The notes: generated from the sequence alone by a model not told the origin. A stretch of 64,000 bases of DNA from Symsagittifera roscoffensis (GCF_963678635.1 NC_087066.1:31873301-31937300); one strand, 5' to 3'; positions 39,308-51,745 are shown, counted from the stretch's first letter. Program-made: numbers and translations.

Positions 39308-39778
39308 TTGGCACAATCAAATACTAACATGCAATCACGAAGTCATATAAATACTCAAGGTTACCAAGACGATCCAAGGCAAAAAGAAATTCCCTTACCA
39401 TATTTACAACAACACAAAATTACAATAACCCAACTTACAAATTTTACCAAATTACCAATCACAACAGAATCAATTCAAATGACAATGAATCCACACCTTA
39501 TGGGTGGATCATCTATCCAATCTTAGAAAACATTCATGATGTTTTAGGATTGGACCCTGAATACTCAGTAGAAGTCTACCTAAATGCAGTTATATCAAAA
39601 TTTAGGTTTAAACATAGGCCCAGATCCAATAAATACACCACTCTATCAGAATTGGAGACATAGGCAAACAGCACTAATTCAAACCACAGTTGACAGCGCA
39701 GCTGAAAAAAGTTTTTCTGTTTTACCTGTAGAAATTAATTTTTCTAGAGTTAATAATATTTTAAATCATTGTATATAA
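39308..39778 (+). pseudogene. D Gag-like frame and capsid start, repeat unit 3
   Basis: Unit 3 runs 39308-39526 and then 39584-39778. The second frame includes LGLNIGPDPINTPLYQNWRH and ends SVLPVEINFSRVNNI, extending further into the capsid-like region than units 1 and 2. After 39780 the sequence leaves the repeat and, following a short decayed stretch, reaches RT. The rest of capsid and the nucleocapsid are deleted here. Confidence 0.45.
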
Positions 39779-40007
39779 AAAGCATTCAGAGTTAATAATA
39801 CTTTGAAATTGCTAGATATTTGTCAATCAACAGTTATTAATGAAAAACTATCCATTATTAATTTAAGGGATGACTGAAAAAACACGCTTTATTTCACAAA
39901 GACTACCTATTTAAAACCAGCATTTCAAATCTCAAAATATACACAAGAACAACAAAAACTTTTAACAATGTTCAATTTTCAACACTCTTAAATCAATCAA
40001 CAAGAAT

Positions 40008-40870
40008 TTGAAAAAAAGGAGAATTAAAATAAAATACCCGATAGATTTTGCTACATCTAAAATCGATTTTAGAAAAATTCATTCACCACTACACCTCCCA
40101 CTTCAAACTGATGCAATTTTCAAGAAGCAACTCTCAAGTAAAAAACCAATTCACTCGCAAGATAAAATAAACAGCCTGCTAAGCATTCTTGAACAATACG
40201 AAATTATCTCACCAGTGAGCAAAGATCAACAACACAAAATAATTACCTCCATCAACCCCGTAATTAATCTAGCTCAAGGCGAATAATTAAAATTGTTCTA
40301 GATGCAAGATATCTCAATTCCCTAATTGATGAATCAGAATGCAATTGGCCTAATGAACCAATACGAGTAATAACCATAAAAATAAATAGATAATACTATA
40401 CCACTGCCGACATGAATAGTGTATACAATCAAATGCCATTAGACAAACAATGACGCCGACTAACACAATTCGTTATTGGCAATCAACAAAACGAAATTAT
40501 TAGATTATTTCAAAGTATATATATAGGACTGGCAGCTTTTTCAGCATTTATGATTGAAACTTTCAGACTATTCATTCTTAGTAAAACTTTATTACATATT
40601 TAGACGATGTTTTCATGCAGTCACTAACTAAACAAGAAACGTTAATAGTTTTAGACAAACACCACCAAATCTTAATTAAAAAAAACATGAAAGCAGCCCC
40701 AGATAAATCACATTTTTTCCTTACCCGTGTAAAATTCCACCCAATATTGACACATTATTGGGGGCACCACAGTCACACCTTTAAAACTACAAATAGATGC
40801 AATATTAGAACTCCAACCACCATCAAATACAAAAGAAACCCCCGGAATTCCTTGGAATGCTAAAATTCTT
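40008..40870 (+). pseudogene. Element D reverse transcriptase remnant
   Basis: Frame 40008-40286 has the RT N-terminal block (SILEQYEIISPVSKDQ then INPVINLAQGE). Just after it in another frame is IVLDARYLNSLIDES. Then follow TTADMNSVYNQMPLD, IGLAAFSAFMIETFR, and the catalytic region where the expected YxDD reads YI-stop with a frameshift near 40600. Frame 40615-40863 then reads LDKHHQILIKKNMKAAPDKS and HFFLTRVKFHP. The order and motifs are Ty3/gypsy, but clearly different from the giant element's RT. Many stops. Confidence 0.7.
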
Positions 40871-40949
40871 AAGTAAATACGTTTACAGAAAGCAATTGTT
40901 TCTCAGACCAATTTGTAATATTCTGCTATTGTAACATAGCTAATTTTAA

Positions 40950-41430
40950 ATACAGTTCCAAATCCAGATCAACCGTTTTACGCGATGCCTCCAACTTTGG
41001 AATTGGCGCAGCACTTCTACAATCACATAAAGGTACAAACAAAATGAATTTCATATCAGAAAGTTTTAGGCTTTTTACTCAAGCAGAACATAGAATCTCC
41101 ACCCTTATGAGAAAATATACAGCCATAATATATACAATAACAGAATATGAATTCTTATTGCTTGGATCAAAACATCCAACAGTTGTTGTTCACTGATCAT
41201 AAGCCGATAATTTTTCTGTTTATAAAAAAATCAAATCCAAAACATAGAGTTTATAGATTTCAACTAGTCTAGTGAATATTCCAAACTTACATTTAATTTG
41301 GACAGCAGTCAAAAACCTTGCCTTACCAGATACACTTAGTCGAAACACACCACTTATATTGATAACACGAAAAACAACTGTAGAAATACCACAAAATCTA
41401 CAATTCTTCCTTGCGAAAGACAAATATCAC
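40950..41430 (+). pseudogene. Element D RNase H remnant
   Basis: Readable pieces around 40985-41220 are LFTQAEHRISTLMRKYTAII and EYEFLLLGSKHPTVV, then TDHKPIIFLF after a frame change, the Ty3 RNase H pattern ending in a TDHKP box. Several stops and shifts. The connector towards integrase follows. Confidence 0.6.
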
Positions 41431-42160
41431 CACGATTAGAATGTAAATCTGCAGTGAAAACTGACTCTGACACTCAGCAAATAAAGACCTTAGAAAGAAC
41501 ACTTTCCATTATTATATCTTGATTGTCAAAACAACCACTATGAAGTAGATTTTCAGAATAAAAGACATTTAAGACAAAACCATACTCATCATGGATAAAA
41601 ACCAATACACCCATGAGACATCTAAGAAAAAACCACATCGAAATCTTTTTCTTCTTCCGATTAATTGAAAAGGAATAGTTAACAGAAGCCATTAATTTGG
41701 CAGGCTCCCCGATGTAAACCAAAAATATACAATCAATAAGGTACTCAATTCACAAGATCCCCTGGATAATATACCTCTCCCAAGAAATGAAATTGAAAAT
41801 TTTGAAAAAGTATAACACAGAAACAATGACACTTCAATTTTACAAAAAATACCAAAATATTGATAAGACATCAGACAACTTTAATCTTGGCACAAAAATA
41901 AAACAAAAACAGTAAAATCCGATATCACAGTCCTAGGAAAAAACCTTGCTTCGATATTTGGGAAAAATTATTATTACGACGATAAACGAAAATCTTGATC
42001 TCTTCGAATATCACACTCTTGAAACAAAATTACCCTGTCTCCCATTAACCTTAATTTGAATTGCATTTCACAGTTAGCATTCCTTACATACAAAAAGACA
42101 TGCAGGATCCCAAAGAAACTATTCAAATTTCACTCAAAACTTTTAATTTCCAAACTCACC
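41431..42160 (+). other. Decayed connector of element D
   Basis: By position this is the RNase H to integrase linker and the integrase zinc-finger region. Only fragments can be read (for example a Cys-containing NDCKTCQINKT at about 42190). No complete motif before 42160. Confidence 0.4.
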
Positions 42161-42960
42161 AGTTTGGGTAAAAGTATTTTGGAATGATTGCAAAACATGT
42201 CAAATAAACAAGACTTTTTCACAACAAAAGCAAATAGCGGAAAAACAAGATTTCAAAGGACAAAAACTTTATTTTAAACGCAGAATCACATTTAATACCA
42301 AATAGAATGGTAAACGTAAATGCATTTACACACTGTATAGCACTCAACCCTGTACCTCACTGCAACGCTTGTTATGCTTTTACAACACTTAACAAACACT
42401 GGATAGCAAAGTGTAGACTGTCAGAAATTCGTGTCACAGACAATGGAACACAACTTTTAATTAATGAAATCATAACTTTATGTCACCTCTATAAAATAAA
42501 AGGAAAAAAATTGTTCAATAATGATACCATAACATTATGCCACCTCTATAATATAAAAGGAAAAGAATTGTTCAATAGAGAAATCATAACATTATGCCAC
42601 CTCTATAATACAAAACATAAACCTAGAAAAACCCATGCCCCATTGACAAATGGATTATTTGAAGGCATGAACCATTCACTTCAAGAATAACTCCGCGTAT
42701 TATGTAAAATACACCGAATGTTCAACAGACGTAAAATTATTCCCATTAGCATATAGTTCTCAAATCACAACAACTCTTGGACTATCACCATATGAAATAA
42801 TTTTCAATCAAAAACCACGGAAACCAATAAGTTTTACAGCAAATTCCTCAAACAATACACCAGGCTATTGACAACCTACTAAAGAAATAATTTGTTACAA
42901 TTTACCGTTACATACGCACGATGAAGAAAATTTTCATCACACACAAATCTTGAAAATAGC
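42161..42960 (+). pseudogene. Element D integrase remnant with internal triplication
   Basis: The frame 42307-42690 contains NVNAFTHCIALNPVPHC, IRVTDNGTQLLINE and, after an inserted repeat, HAPLTNGLFEGMNHSLQE. These are the two Asp-box areas and the Glu box of a Ty3 integrase core (the first Asp appears as Asn). Between TDNG and the Glu box a 19-codon unit (IITLCHLYNIKGKELFNRE) occurs about 2.4 times, so spacing is no longer DD35E. Downstream text (TTTLGLSPYEIIFNQKP) is the usual post-core region. Confidence 0.7.
42472..42610 (+). repeat. 57-bp in-frame tandem repeat inside D integrase
   Basis: Units start at 42472, 42529 and 42586 (the last partial). The period of 57 bp equals 19 codons, so the frame is kept. 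The units differ by a few bases, so the expansion is not very recent. Confidence 0.8.
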
Positions 42961-43450
42961 CTGCGGCGTATATAACGAAAGGATTTTAAATAGAGATAAA
43001 AAACAATAAAATTTATCAAAAAATTGCCGAAAAACTATTACAAGGACAGAATATTCAATTACAAATTAAATCACGACTCACAGCAGCTCTAAAGTTGGAA
43101 CGTATGTCTGAATACCAAGTTTTGTTACAAAAAAGGACGATAACCATCACCAAAAACCTGATATAAATTGTTCAACACAATTATTAGAAATAAAAAAACA
43201 AAGAATTTGAAAAACCCAACCAAAATCTCAAGAAGTCAGCAATAAAAAAAAAACTTAAAAAAAAAAGGAAAAACCGAAAACTAGAAGAAAACATTTTTTA
43301 ATACAAGAAACAAAAGAAAAATCTCAACAAAGACAATCATTACGACTCCGAAGTCAACCACGGAAAAATTACAAAACTTTCATTCCACAATCTAAAATTT
43401 TAAAGAAAGTTGAATTTCAAAAACCCCTTTCAAATTACATATCATTTTAA
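42961..43450 (+). pseudogene. Element D C-terminal end, first copy
   Basis: Lys-rich AT-rich coding remnants end with RNYKTFIPQSKILKKVEFQK at about 43370-43430 and a stop. A related end occurs again at 44265-44370, so the 3' part of the element is present twice. Confidence 0.45.
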
Positions 43451-43739
43451 ACATTTTAAATGTAACAAAATTTTCTTCCTTTTTCTATATATCATGTTGA
43501 CACTATTGAATAACTAGTTCAACTTTAGCCATTCAGAAACTAAAAAAAATCAAAAACAACCAAGAACCAACCAAAAACCACATAAGCCGATAATGATCAT
43601 AGAAAATTCCTCAAAAAATGCATAAAGTTACTGTGAATCCAACAAAGATTCAACTTGTTTAAATCTACCACTTCACACTCAGGACAAAAATCATTTTCAC
43701 CATCCACAAATCTGAAAATTAGGCTCTCGAAGCCATACA

Positions 43740-44370
43740 GAATGGATTTTGAACTGAGGTGAAAAATCTAATTAAATTTACCAAAAAATTGTTATGAAGC
43801 CAAAACAATCAGTCTCAAATATTTTACACCAGCATCAAACTTAGAAATAGGAATTTTTTTTTCACCCCGAACTTAGATATTCAGAAAAAATTTCAAAAAA
43901 AAATACAATTTATCCAAACAGATCCATTTCAATTATAGAAAAAACTACAGACGTCACACATAAACTTATAGATCACAATAAAAAATGAAATATGACAGCA
44001 TAGGAACAATCATTCACCTTACTACCCAAAGGAATACGCCTTTCATCAACTAACAGAATTATACTCCTTCAAAAGACTACATATCGTTGACAAAACTACA
44101 GAAAAAAACGCACAGCAAAAACAACAAACTCTAATCATCTAACCCAATCGTCAGATGTATTTCAAGAAAACATACCAGGCAAGCCTCAAAAACAAATAAT
44201 TCTGAAACAAAGACTTAATCGTAAGCTACAAAAACAAATTGTCATGCCCGAAACCAAAGAATAATCACCACAACGTCAATCATCTCGCCTTAGAAATCAA
44301 TCAAGAAAGATTATAAGATCTTTATTCCACAATCTAAAATATTAAAGAAACTAGAATTTAAGAAACGCCC
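43740..44370 (+). pseudogene. Element D C-terminal end, second copy
   Basis: Fragments of an integrase C-terminal region (NLEIGIFFFTPN, then HRNNHSPYYPKEYAFHQLTE) are followed by a second version of the terminal block (SLFHNLKY frame, same DNA as 43370-43430 with about 15-20% differences). The interval 43450-43740 between the two copies may be 3' UTR or LTR sequence. Confidence 0.45.
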
Positions 44371-45100
44371 CTGATTAATTAGTTAACAAAACTAGCATCT
44401 TGGTAAAACCATAAAGTAAATGTTATTTACAAACATTCATTCTACAAGTGAAAACTGATTCAAAATCAATCAATCAAATTGGTTTGAAATCTTTGTACTT
44501 CTCTCTAAACACCACCACTACTATTAGCCGATATTTTTTCAACTTGAACCAGATCTGAAACTATAACTTGAAGACCTCCAGGTCAAAATAAGCACTACCT
44601 TTAAATTTGACAACGTGAAAAACTATCATAAAATGTTGCAACCCTCTTCTATCAATCACCACAAAAATCATCAGTTTTGTCCCAACTTATACCCCGCAAT
44701 TCTCCAAGAGAAAAACATGGAACTAGCCTGAAGATAAAATCCGAGTTGATCAACTAGCCTAAAGCCGTTTTACCTCCCAACTCCTTCTTATCATCCTACA
44801 AATAATAACAAGAAAGTTAATACCTAAACATCCAGACTTCCTTTCACCCAAAAACTCAAAATCAATAAAAATTTCGACCATACTTGGTTTCAGTACATGC
44901 TTTTTTCAATTTCAGTTCAACACATAAAACTATTCATTTCAATCTTTCTATCAATTTTTTCAACTTTGTTTTTTTTTCTCATAACCGAATTTTTAGATAT
45001 AACAGTGTTTTTCTCTGATTTCTTGCAGCCAGTTCATTCAGTTTTATTTCCTCAAACAAACCTATTTTTCTCTCTCCGAAACCATTGACCACCTTACCTT
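44371..45100. other. AT-rich interval, no features seen
   Basis: The hydrophobic frame at 44897-45088 has Phe/Leu/Ser composition typical of T-rich DNA and no family match; I do not call it a gene. This is possibly the end of element D. Confidence 0.4.
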
Positions 45101-45480
45101 GAGGGAACTCTTTTTTAAGACCAGATTTTAGTTCGTTCCTACTCAAATCATCACTTCCTTTTCACAAATTTTGCTTATTTTTCAAACTTTTCCGTGACTT
45201 GATAAATCTACAGCGGTAGTCTCACATTGATGCGAGAGATCACTGTCAACTATAAGCTGTGTTATTATGTTTTATCGTTGATTGTGTTTTTGTGTGTGGT
45301 GTTTTTATTTATAGTCTTGATTACTGTGCCAGATACACTTTTGGTTAAAGTACTATAAACTGCAGACGCGGTGTTAAGTGTTTTTATTTTAATTACACTA
45401 ACTTTTTTTTCGAAAGAGATGAGTACATTATTATATTTTTTTACGATTTTATACACTGTCGTCGAAAATTTTTTTTGCGT
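45100..45480 (+). repeat. Partial extra copy of the giant-element leader end
   Basis: This region is similar throughout to 47433-47870, the last part of the copy 2 leader up to its gag start (shared landmarks: TGACTTGATAA, TTGATGCGAGA, TTTGTGTGTGGTGTT, TTTTTGCGTTACTCACCCCA). It lies immediately upstream of copy 2 and is probably a remnant of a third insertion or a local duplication. Confidence 0.7.
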
Positions 45481-45627
45481 TACTCACCCCAGTTCAATAC
45501 ATCCTCATGCCCGAAACCACCACTACTATTTCCCATAAAAAAGAACAAAAAAAACAGTAAAAAATCCAAAAAGACATAAAACAGGAAAAAAACACAAAAT
45601 GACAGTTCATTTTTTGTTTCCGGATGA

Positions 45628-47870
45628 GATGTGACACGACGTTCCTTTTTGTTGTCGTTTCAGATTGATTCACATCATTATTATTTGAAAGATAAAGTAA
45701 TTTGGTTGTTGGTTAAGTACCGTTCCTTGAGTGTTGTTTGAGTATTTAAACCGGTTAATGATAATTTTGTCGGTGACCGGAGGGCATAGGGTAATAGGGC
45801 AAGCGAACAGACGTGCTCCAGTCACAACAGGGGTCATCAAGAACAACATTTATAGGAGGGTTTAGAAGTTTTTAGTAGCCACCAATTTTTTAGTAGCCAC
45901 CAATAAAATAGTAGCCAATAGTAGCCACGGGTTACATATTGTCTATCCCCCTGCATGAAACCCAAAACACTGATTTACGAAACTGAAATGTTAACCACGA
46001 AACGTTTTTGGCCATTCGATTTTTTCCGATTGGAAAAACGGAACTGCGCAGTGAATTTTTTTGTAGCTCATTGCCCCTAACAAAAAAACCGCGGAGTGAA
46101 ATATTTGATAAAAAAATGACCATGTATTATTGATTTTTTGAGTTTTTACAATACGTTTTAAAAATAAAAATTTTGAGTTTTTTCAAAATAAAAAGACAAA
46201 AATTTTTCGACCAGAATGTTGATATTAAAATGTTTTTCGACCTATCGCATATTAAAACAATTTCGATTTTGAGGCAATCCTCCGACTGGCTCTCTGAATC
46301 ATGATAGATACGTTAATATTAATCTGAAAAGGAAGCATTCGGAGTGTATAAATCCGATAGTTTTTGGCCAACATTTTGTTTCTAAACCATTTTGTTCCAA
46401 TTTTTTGCATTTTTCCAGAACTGGTTTTGGGGTTAATAGACTTGGAATAGGTAATTTTAAAAGGATTTGTCAGTTGGGAGAGTCCAAACTGAGGAAACCT
46501 CCGAGCGGAAGAAATTTTCACAAAACTCAATTTTATAATACGAGGAACGTTTACCGGTTCATTAACCTTTTTTAGGCAATTCAAATATAAGTCGGATGTT
46601 TTTTTGCCTTGAGAACACTTGATTTGTTTTTTAAAAACGGGGAGCCTTCTGAAGTAACTCAATGGAGTGATTTAAGCCTCATATTGACCCTTGTTAGTAA
46701 AACTTTGAGGCGCCCTCCGGAGTAACATAAGTGCCCTAAGTACCCTCCGAAGTAACCCTCTAAAGTAAGTTAAGTGTTTTAGGTACCCTCGAGAGTAAAC
46801 CTCCGAAGTAATTTAAGTGTATTCCGAGTACCCTCCGAACTAACCCTCCAGAGATCACTCCAGAGTACCCTCCGAAGTAACCCTCCGGAGTGATCAAGCC
46901 CATTAACAACCCTCCATTAAAAGATCCACAGAAACCCTCCGAAGCAATTTCGAACACAAGAAAACTTTAGAAATTTAAATGAAGATTGACTACCTTGATA
47001 GCAAGTATATTGATAGGAGTAAGTAGATTAGTTGACAGGGAGATAGCGATCAAACTTTGATTATATATTGGGCGTATCAAAGTACTTGAAGTTTTTTTTC
47101 ATTTTTTTCATTCGATTGTGTGGTGGCTTTGAGCTATTTGATAGGAAAGCTCGGGCAACCCCGTAACACTAGAAAGAAGACCTCGGTGAACGTATCAGGC
47201 TTGAAACACTCACTTGAAAGTAGTTATTCCCTGCCCTCGTGCACTTGAACTTTCCAAAAGTGGGAGAACTTGTGCTTGGATAAGCCTTAACATGAGTTTC
47301 GAATAAAAGTTGCTTTGAGCTACTAACTAGAACGGGTAATTGCAAGAAATGTTGAAGAAGACCACCGTGAGTAAGATAAGAAGAATACACTTGAGACGAC
47401 TACTGTCTTGGAACTCAATCATTTGGAGTGTTCCAATTGAGGGAATTCTTTTTCTTTAAGGCTAGGTCTTGGTTCATACTTACTCAAATCATCACTGCCA
47501 CTTCACAAATAATACTAGATTTTAAACTTTGCGGTGACTTGATAAGTCTACAGCGGAAGCTTCATATTGATGCGAGAAATCAATGTCAACTTTAGGTTAT
47601 GGTATTATGTATTATCGTTGGTTGTGCTTTTGTGTGTGGTGTTGTTATTCATAGTCTTGATTACTGCGCCCTATCAACTTTTGGTTAAAGTACTATAAAC
47701 TGAACACTCAATTTGAAGAATAAAAATTGTCACATTATTGAACAGACGCGGTGTTTAGTTTCAACGTAAATTTCACCAACTTTTTTCTCGAAAGAACTGA
47801 GTATAAAATACTTTTTACGATTTTATGCTCTGTTGTCGAAAGTTTTTTTTTGCGTTACTCACCCCAAGCC
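45628..47870 (+). other. Leader of giant element copy 2
   Basis: It matches 6577-9225 in order. It contains an enlarged CCTCCGAAGTAA cluster (46490-46945) and degraded versions of both RNA modules (47124-47230 and 47300-47390, recognisable by TTTGAGCTA, GAAGACC and GTGA blocks). No ORF is supported. A TAGTAGCCACCAAT repeat occurs near 45870-45930. Confidence 0.6.
46620..46945 (+). repeat. Expanded CCCTCCGAAGTAA cluster, copy 2
   Basis: At least seven variants of CCCTCCGAAGTAA or CCCTCCGGAGTGA occur with spacers such as TTAAGTGTTTTAGGTA. Higher copy number and regular alternation compared with copy 1 point to tandem expansion of an ancestral unit. Confidence 0.65.
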
Positions 47871-49568
47871 ATGGAACGAAAAAAACTCATCAGGGAAAAT
47901 TTACAGGATACCTAGTTTTAGCACGGGTAGCACGCAGAAGTATAATTAGAGACGTTGCCAGTCCTCTGTGAGCAGTACCTGAGAAAATTATGTTAATGAC
48001 GCAACAAAAAAAGACCGCAATGATCTTTTAGTGATTGGAATGAAACTAGGGAGCAAAGGGAACGTAGATAACGATGAAAGACAAAAAACCGAAGCCTGGA
48101 TGTCGAATGCGACCCAACTGGGTCCCTTCGAGGAAGGGGATGAAACGATGATTCTACCCGACCAACATCATCACAGGAATCATGTGCCTGGCGACGACAC
48201 TGAGCAAGAAAGAATCGAGAGACAGAGATAGGCCTTGGAGCTTTCCGAAACCAATGCATGATGAGAGAATTTTACTGAAAGTTTATCTTAGTGGGAGACA
48301 AAAAGCGACATCCGGAGAAATGAATCCTCACTGGCTAAACAAAGCAAGAAAGCGATGATGCCGAGCGTAGTTCCTAGGAAAGAAATCTCAAGTTTGAATC
48401 CGAAAACGACTTTCAAAACGATATACGATGAACGCTTGGCTGTGATCCAGCCTAGTGGATTCCCATATGATTTCGCTACTTTGAGACCAATGATTTCAGA
48501 CACGGAATTTACTTCAAGCCTGTAGCATGTGAAGAACAAGAAAGCGGCAACTGCTTCACCAATGAGACGAGTGTCGGATGGCATAACGATAAAACATGCT
48601 CGAATTTCAAAAGGCTAACGATGTCGATGGTTACCCAGGTATGGTCCGTCATCAAGTGATATCATCGACTCTGGGTCTGACCCCAATGCTGGGTTCGGCA
48701 TGTTCGCTGACGTAATACCATATCTCAAGCAATTGCGACAAGAAAGGACAGAGAGAATTGATAGAATGGATGAGAGCGCTCAATATGGGCAAGAAAAATT
48801 GAGGAACGAGCAAGCCGATGCGAGTTCGCACGCAAATATGATAAAGCCGGGCTAGCTCAAAAACTGATCCATGCCTGTCGCACAGTGAGTCTGTAGCCGC
48901 CAGGAAATTTGACGAAGAAGGGCGTAGAATGACGCAAAAAATTGAGCAATGAAAACACATTGAGAACGAGAACAGATGCAAGTCATCGAGTGGCTTCCGA
49001 AACCCCAGCTACCCTGTGGTTACCCCGAAAGAGGGCAAACCTCGAGTCTAAGGAACGGGAACGGCCCAGGGCAGCCCCACCACGGCCAAACTGGACAAAT
49101 CCAGTCCGACCAGAAGTGGGGGAGCCTCCTCTGGAACTCACTTATGATCGGTTTCCCAAGTCAAGTCAGTTCCAGATCCGACCGCGGTGTCGCATGATAC
49201 TACGATGTACTTGTCCATTATCTAACCGCTCAATCAGTCCCTTGAAACGTGTATCACGAATGAATTCCTGTTGGTATAGACCTGTTGGTATAGACCTCTC
49301 GACATCATGGAGAAGATAAGGAGTTCAATCGCTAATTGTGGCTCCATAGACCATCACATGTCAGCTTGCTCCGCATACAAGCAGAGCGTGAAAACCGTTG
49401 GTTACTTTCTTGACGATGTAGATGCGACAGATGAGGACCAAGAAAAGTATGGTTCGTCAACTAAGAGGGACGTTTTAAACCAGACTACACTCATTTTTGG
49501 TATGCGGTAGCTGATGCGAAGAGGCGTTATCTGGAAAGAAAGCCAGTCGAGCGCGTCTAATGAATTAA
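47871..49568 (+). pseudogene. gag: gag remnant of copy 2
   Basis: The start ATG 47871 corresponds to copy 1 9226. Fragments follow in order (MTQKIEQ coiled-coil end near 48930; KERERPRAAPPRPNWTNPV at about 49060-49120). The first zinc knuckle reads IANCGSIDHHMSAC (one Cys lost) at 49330-49370; the second knuckle is deleted. The capsid segment is largely missing between 49290 and 49310. The terminal stop TAA at 49566-49568 matches the copy 1 TAG. Confidence 0.7.
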
Positions 49569-50925
49569 GCGGAGTAAAAAAAGCATCACGAGGCACCTTT
49601 GATACAAAGAGTGTTCAAACATTCCTTGAAGAAGCTGTTGCCTCGAGTCTAGGCGCAGCCTCTGCTAACACGCTTAAGGTTGATTATGGTCTGGTGGCTC
49701 GGACCAGATTGAAAAAAAATCAGCAGGAACCAGCGATCAAAACATTTGAGCAAGAGGTGAGGTCAGAGCCGGAAAACACAGATTTGCTTGAAAAATTAGA
49801 CACTCTAGAAATCTTTAGGAAAATAGAAGAAAGCTTAGGGCCCAAAAACCGAATTCTGAATTTAAATGTCAACTCGGGGAAGACCTTCGGAACGATCAAA
49901 GAAGGTAGCAAAATAATGTCGCTTGAATCAATTGCTGGTCATCAAGTGCGTCGTTACTCACCGCAGCAGGAGAAAGACAGTTGAAGGTAGAAGGATATAT
50001 TATGGAGGTCTTTTCCCTTACCGTATCTTGAATAATGTAGATAACAACAATATCTGCACTAAAATCATGTCACAAATTTGATGGGTCAGTTGGGTCGAAT
50101 CTACCTCGCACAAGAACAACTGAATGATCGACGCATCGCACATAACGGAATGCTCGAGCAGGTTGCAGTCCACAATGTTTGTGGGGCCGATCTGGCAGCA
50201 CACATTTTGGAAGTGCAAGGCCAGCAGCTATCATTCGAAAATCTGCTAGAATCTGACTCAGTGGTCAGTGTCATGCCCATCAGCATTTGAACCGACATCT
50301 TTTTGACCGGTTGGATTTGATCCAGTTGTAACTGGATGGAATGCATCTCTGGATAATCTTCCTAGTCGTCGATATTCTGGAAGAATCTGGCTAGTTAATT
50401 TTGTGGCTACGACCGATTAATCCGAATTACAGACCCTAAGTTGAAGTCTGAAAAGATACTCCTTGATAAGATCATGATAAACAAAAGTAAGGTGCTGATT
50501 TTCATAGACCGAAAAGTTAGCTTATAACATAAGGTAAAGAAATCTGTTTTAGACACGTTTAGGATGACATATTTCAACGATAGGCAGATGTGGCTGTTTA
50601 CCAACCCAAACACTACGAGCTCAGCCATAGAAATTTCTCACTCACTCAAAACGGATTGTGTGTGAGTAGGTTGTTGAACACGCAGGAAACACCAAAAACG
50701 ATATGGCATTGAAAGAAGCTTGGTTATGCATTGCCTCTAAGCACAGAGTATCAGAGTGAGAAAAAGTTGAAGAAGTTATTAATGAAGTCAGAGACAGAAG
50801 ACAGGTTGTCTAGTTGCTCAAACTTCCCGGACAGATCATCTGATGCGGAAGTAATAGCGGAAAAACCAGTCTTACCCGAAATCGACCAGCTTAAGGGCAA
50901 AATATTGAATAAAAAATTGTGATGG
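49569..50925 (+). pseudogene. pol: Protease region remnant of copy 2
   Basis: KVDYGLVAR (49678) and LNVNSGKTFGTIKEGSKIMS match the copy 1 pol N-terminus. The protease motif has decayed to LLESDSVVSVMPISI, losing the DTG triad (50245-50285). KSETEDRLSSCSNFPDRSSD (about 50790-50845) runs without a break into the RT entry EVIAEKPVLPEIDQLKGK, showing the frame break at 13330 in copy 1 is new. Confidence 0.7.
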
Positions 50926-51745
50926 GGTAAAACAGAAACATGTAGGAAATATAATGAAATAATGACAAAATGTGATATGATTGAGCCATCGTGGTTTTGT
51001 GGCTTGGTCATGGCTTAGAAAAAGGGGTGACAATCTAGGTTTTACTGTAGTTTCCACTATGTGAACGTTAAAACGATTCAAGATGCCTATCCAATCCCAC
51101 TGATTGATTATGCCCTCATTGTAAGCGGTGCAAACTTCTTCACGACGTTAGAGTTGGGCTCTGCAATCTGGCAAATCCCCTTAAGGAAGCAGGACCCAGA
51201 AAAAAAACAAGCTTTGCATTTGAGCTGAGACTATTCCAGTTGAAGAGGATGCCTTTCAGATTGTTTATTGCGACAGCCACGTTTCAACGGTTGATGGTTC
51301 AGGCACTTACAAACGTAACAAAGAATTATGGTAACCTGATAGTATGCTACATTCACGAGGTTGTGATTGAAACACCGACGCTAGAAGATCCTTTAGGAAA
51401 GCTCGACAAATTTTTCACTTGCATCAAACAGGCCGGCCTGATTTGCTAACTGTCGAAAATTGAGATCCTGAGGGATTTCACAAACTATCTGCATCGTCTC
51501 TTAAACAAACGTGGAATCAGACTTGACCTAGAGGCGTTTGAAGCAGTGCTGACATAGAAAACACTGAGAACTGAATTCTAGCTATTGAGCTTTCTCGGCT
51601 TTGGTTTTCCCTACCTGGAAATCATTAAAGATAAAGTATACCACATGCAAATAAAAGTTTACCGTATGCAGGAACTCAGGCAGAACAAGGGCAAGATTTT
51701 CAGCTAGAATAATGAAGCACAAAACTCATTCGAGAACATCAAACG
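50926..51745 (+). pseudogene. pol: RT remnant of copy 2, catalytic residues lost
   Basis: Recognisable blocks: KDAYPIPLID-like (51080; Tyr codon where copy 1 has TAA), FFTTLELGSAIWQIPL, MPFRLFIATATFQRLM and CYIHEVVIETPTLEDP, in which YVDD has become YIHE (about 51345-51356). Several stops and shifts follow in the thumb. Clearly inactive. Confidence 0.75.

Larger units (their letters stand above)
36550..39700 (+). repeat. Three tandem copies of a 1.07-kb gag segment of element D
   Basis: Landmarks recur with a spacing of about 1,065-1,074 bp: CCTACAACAAGACAATAAA at 36571, 37635 and 38709, and ATGCAATCACGAA-like starts at 37193, 38256 and 39328. The repeats are similar over their full length. 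The junctions after units 1 and 2 contain a CAGTAGAAA-rich simple repeat (37582-37630, 38650-38705). Each unit contains the same set of small frames, so this is a tandem duplication inside one element and not three insertions. Confidence 0.8.

Noticed and set aside
36550-39700. A CRISPR array or classical satellite
   Set aside because: Units are about 1.07 kb, coding-derived and only three in number. No short direct repeats with unique spacers were seen.
44897-45088. A small membrane protein gene
   Set aside because: The Phe/Leu-rich frame lies in T-rich decayed DNA, has no homologous counterpart in the window and no start context or neighbours supporting it.
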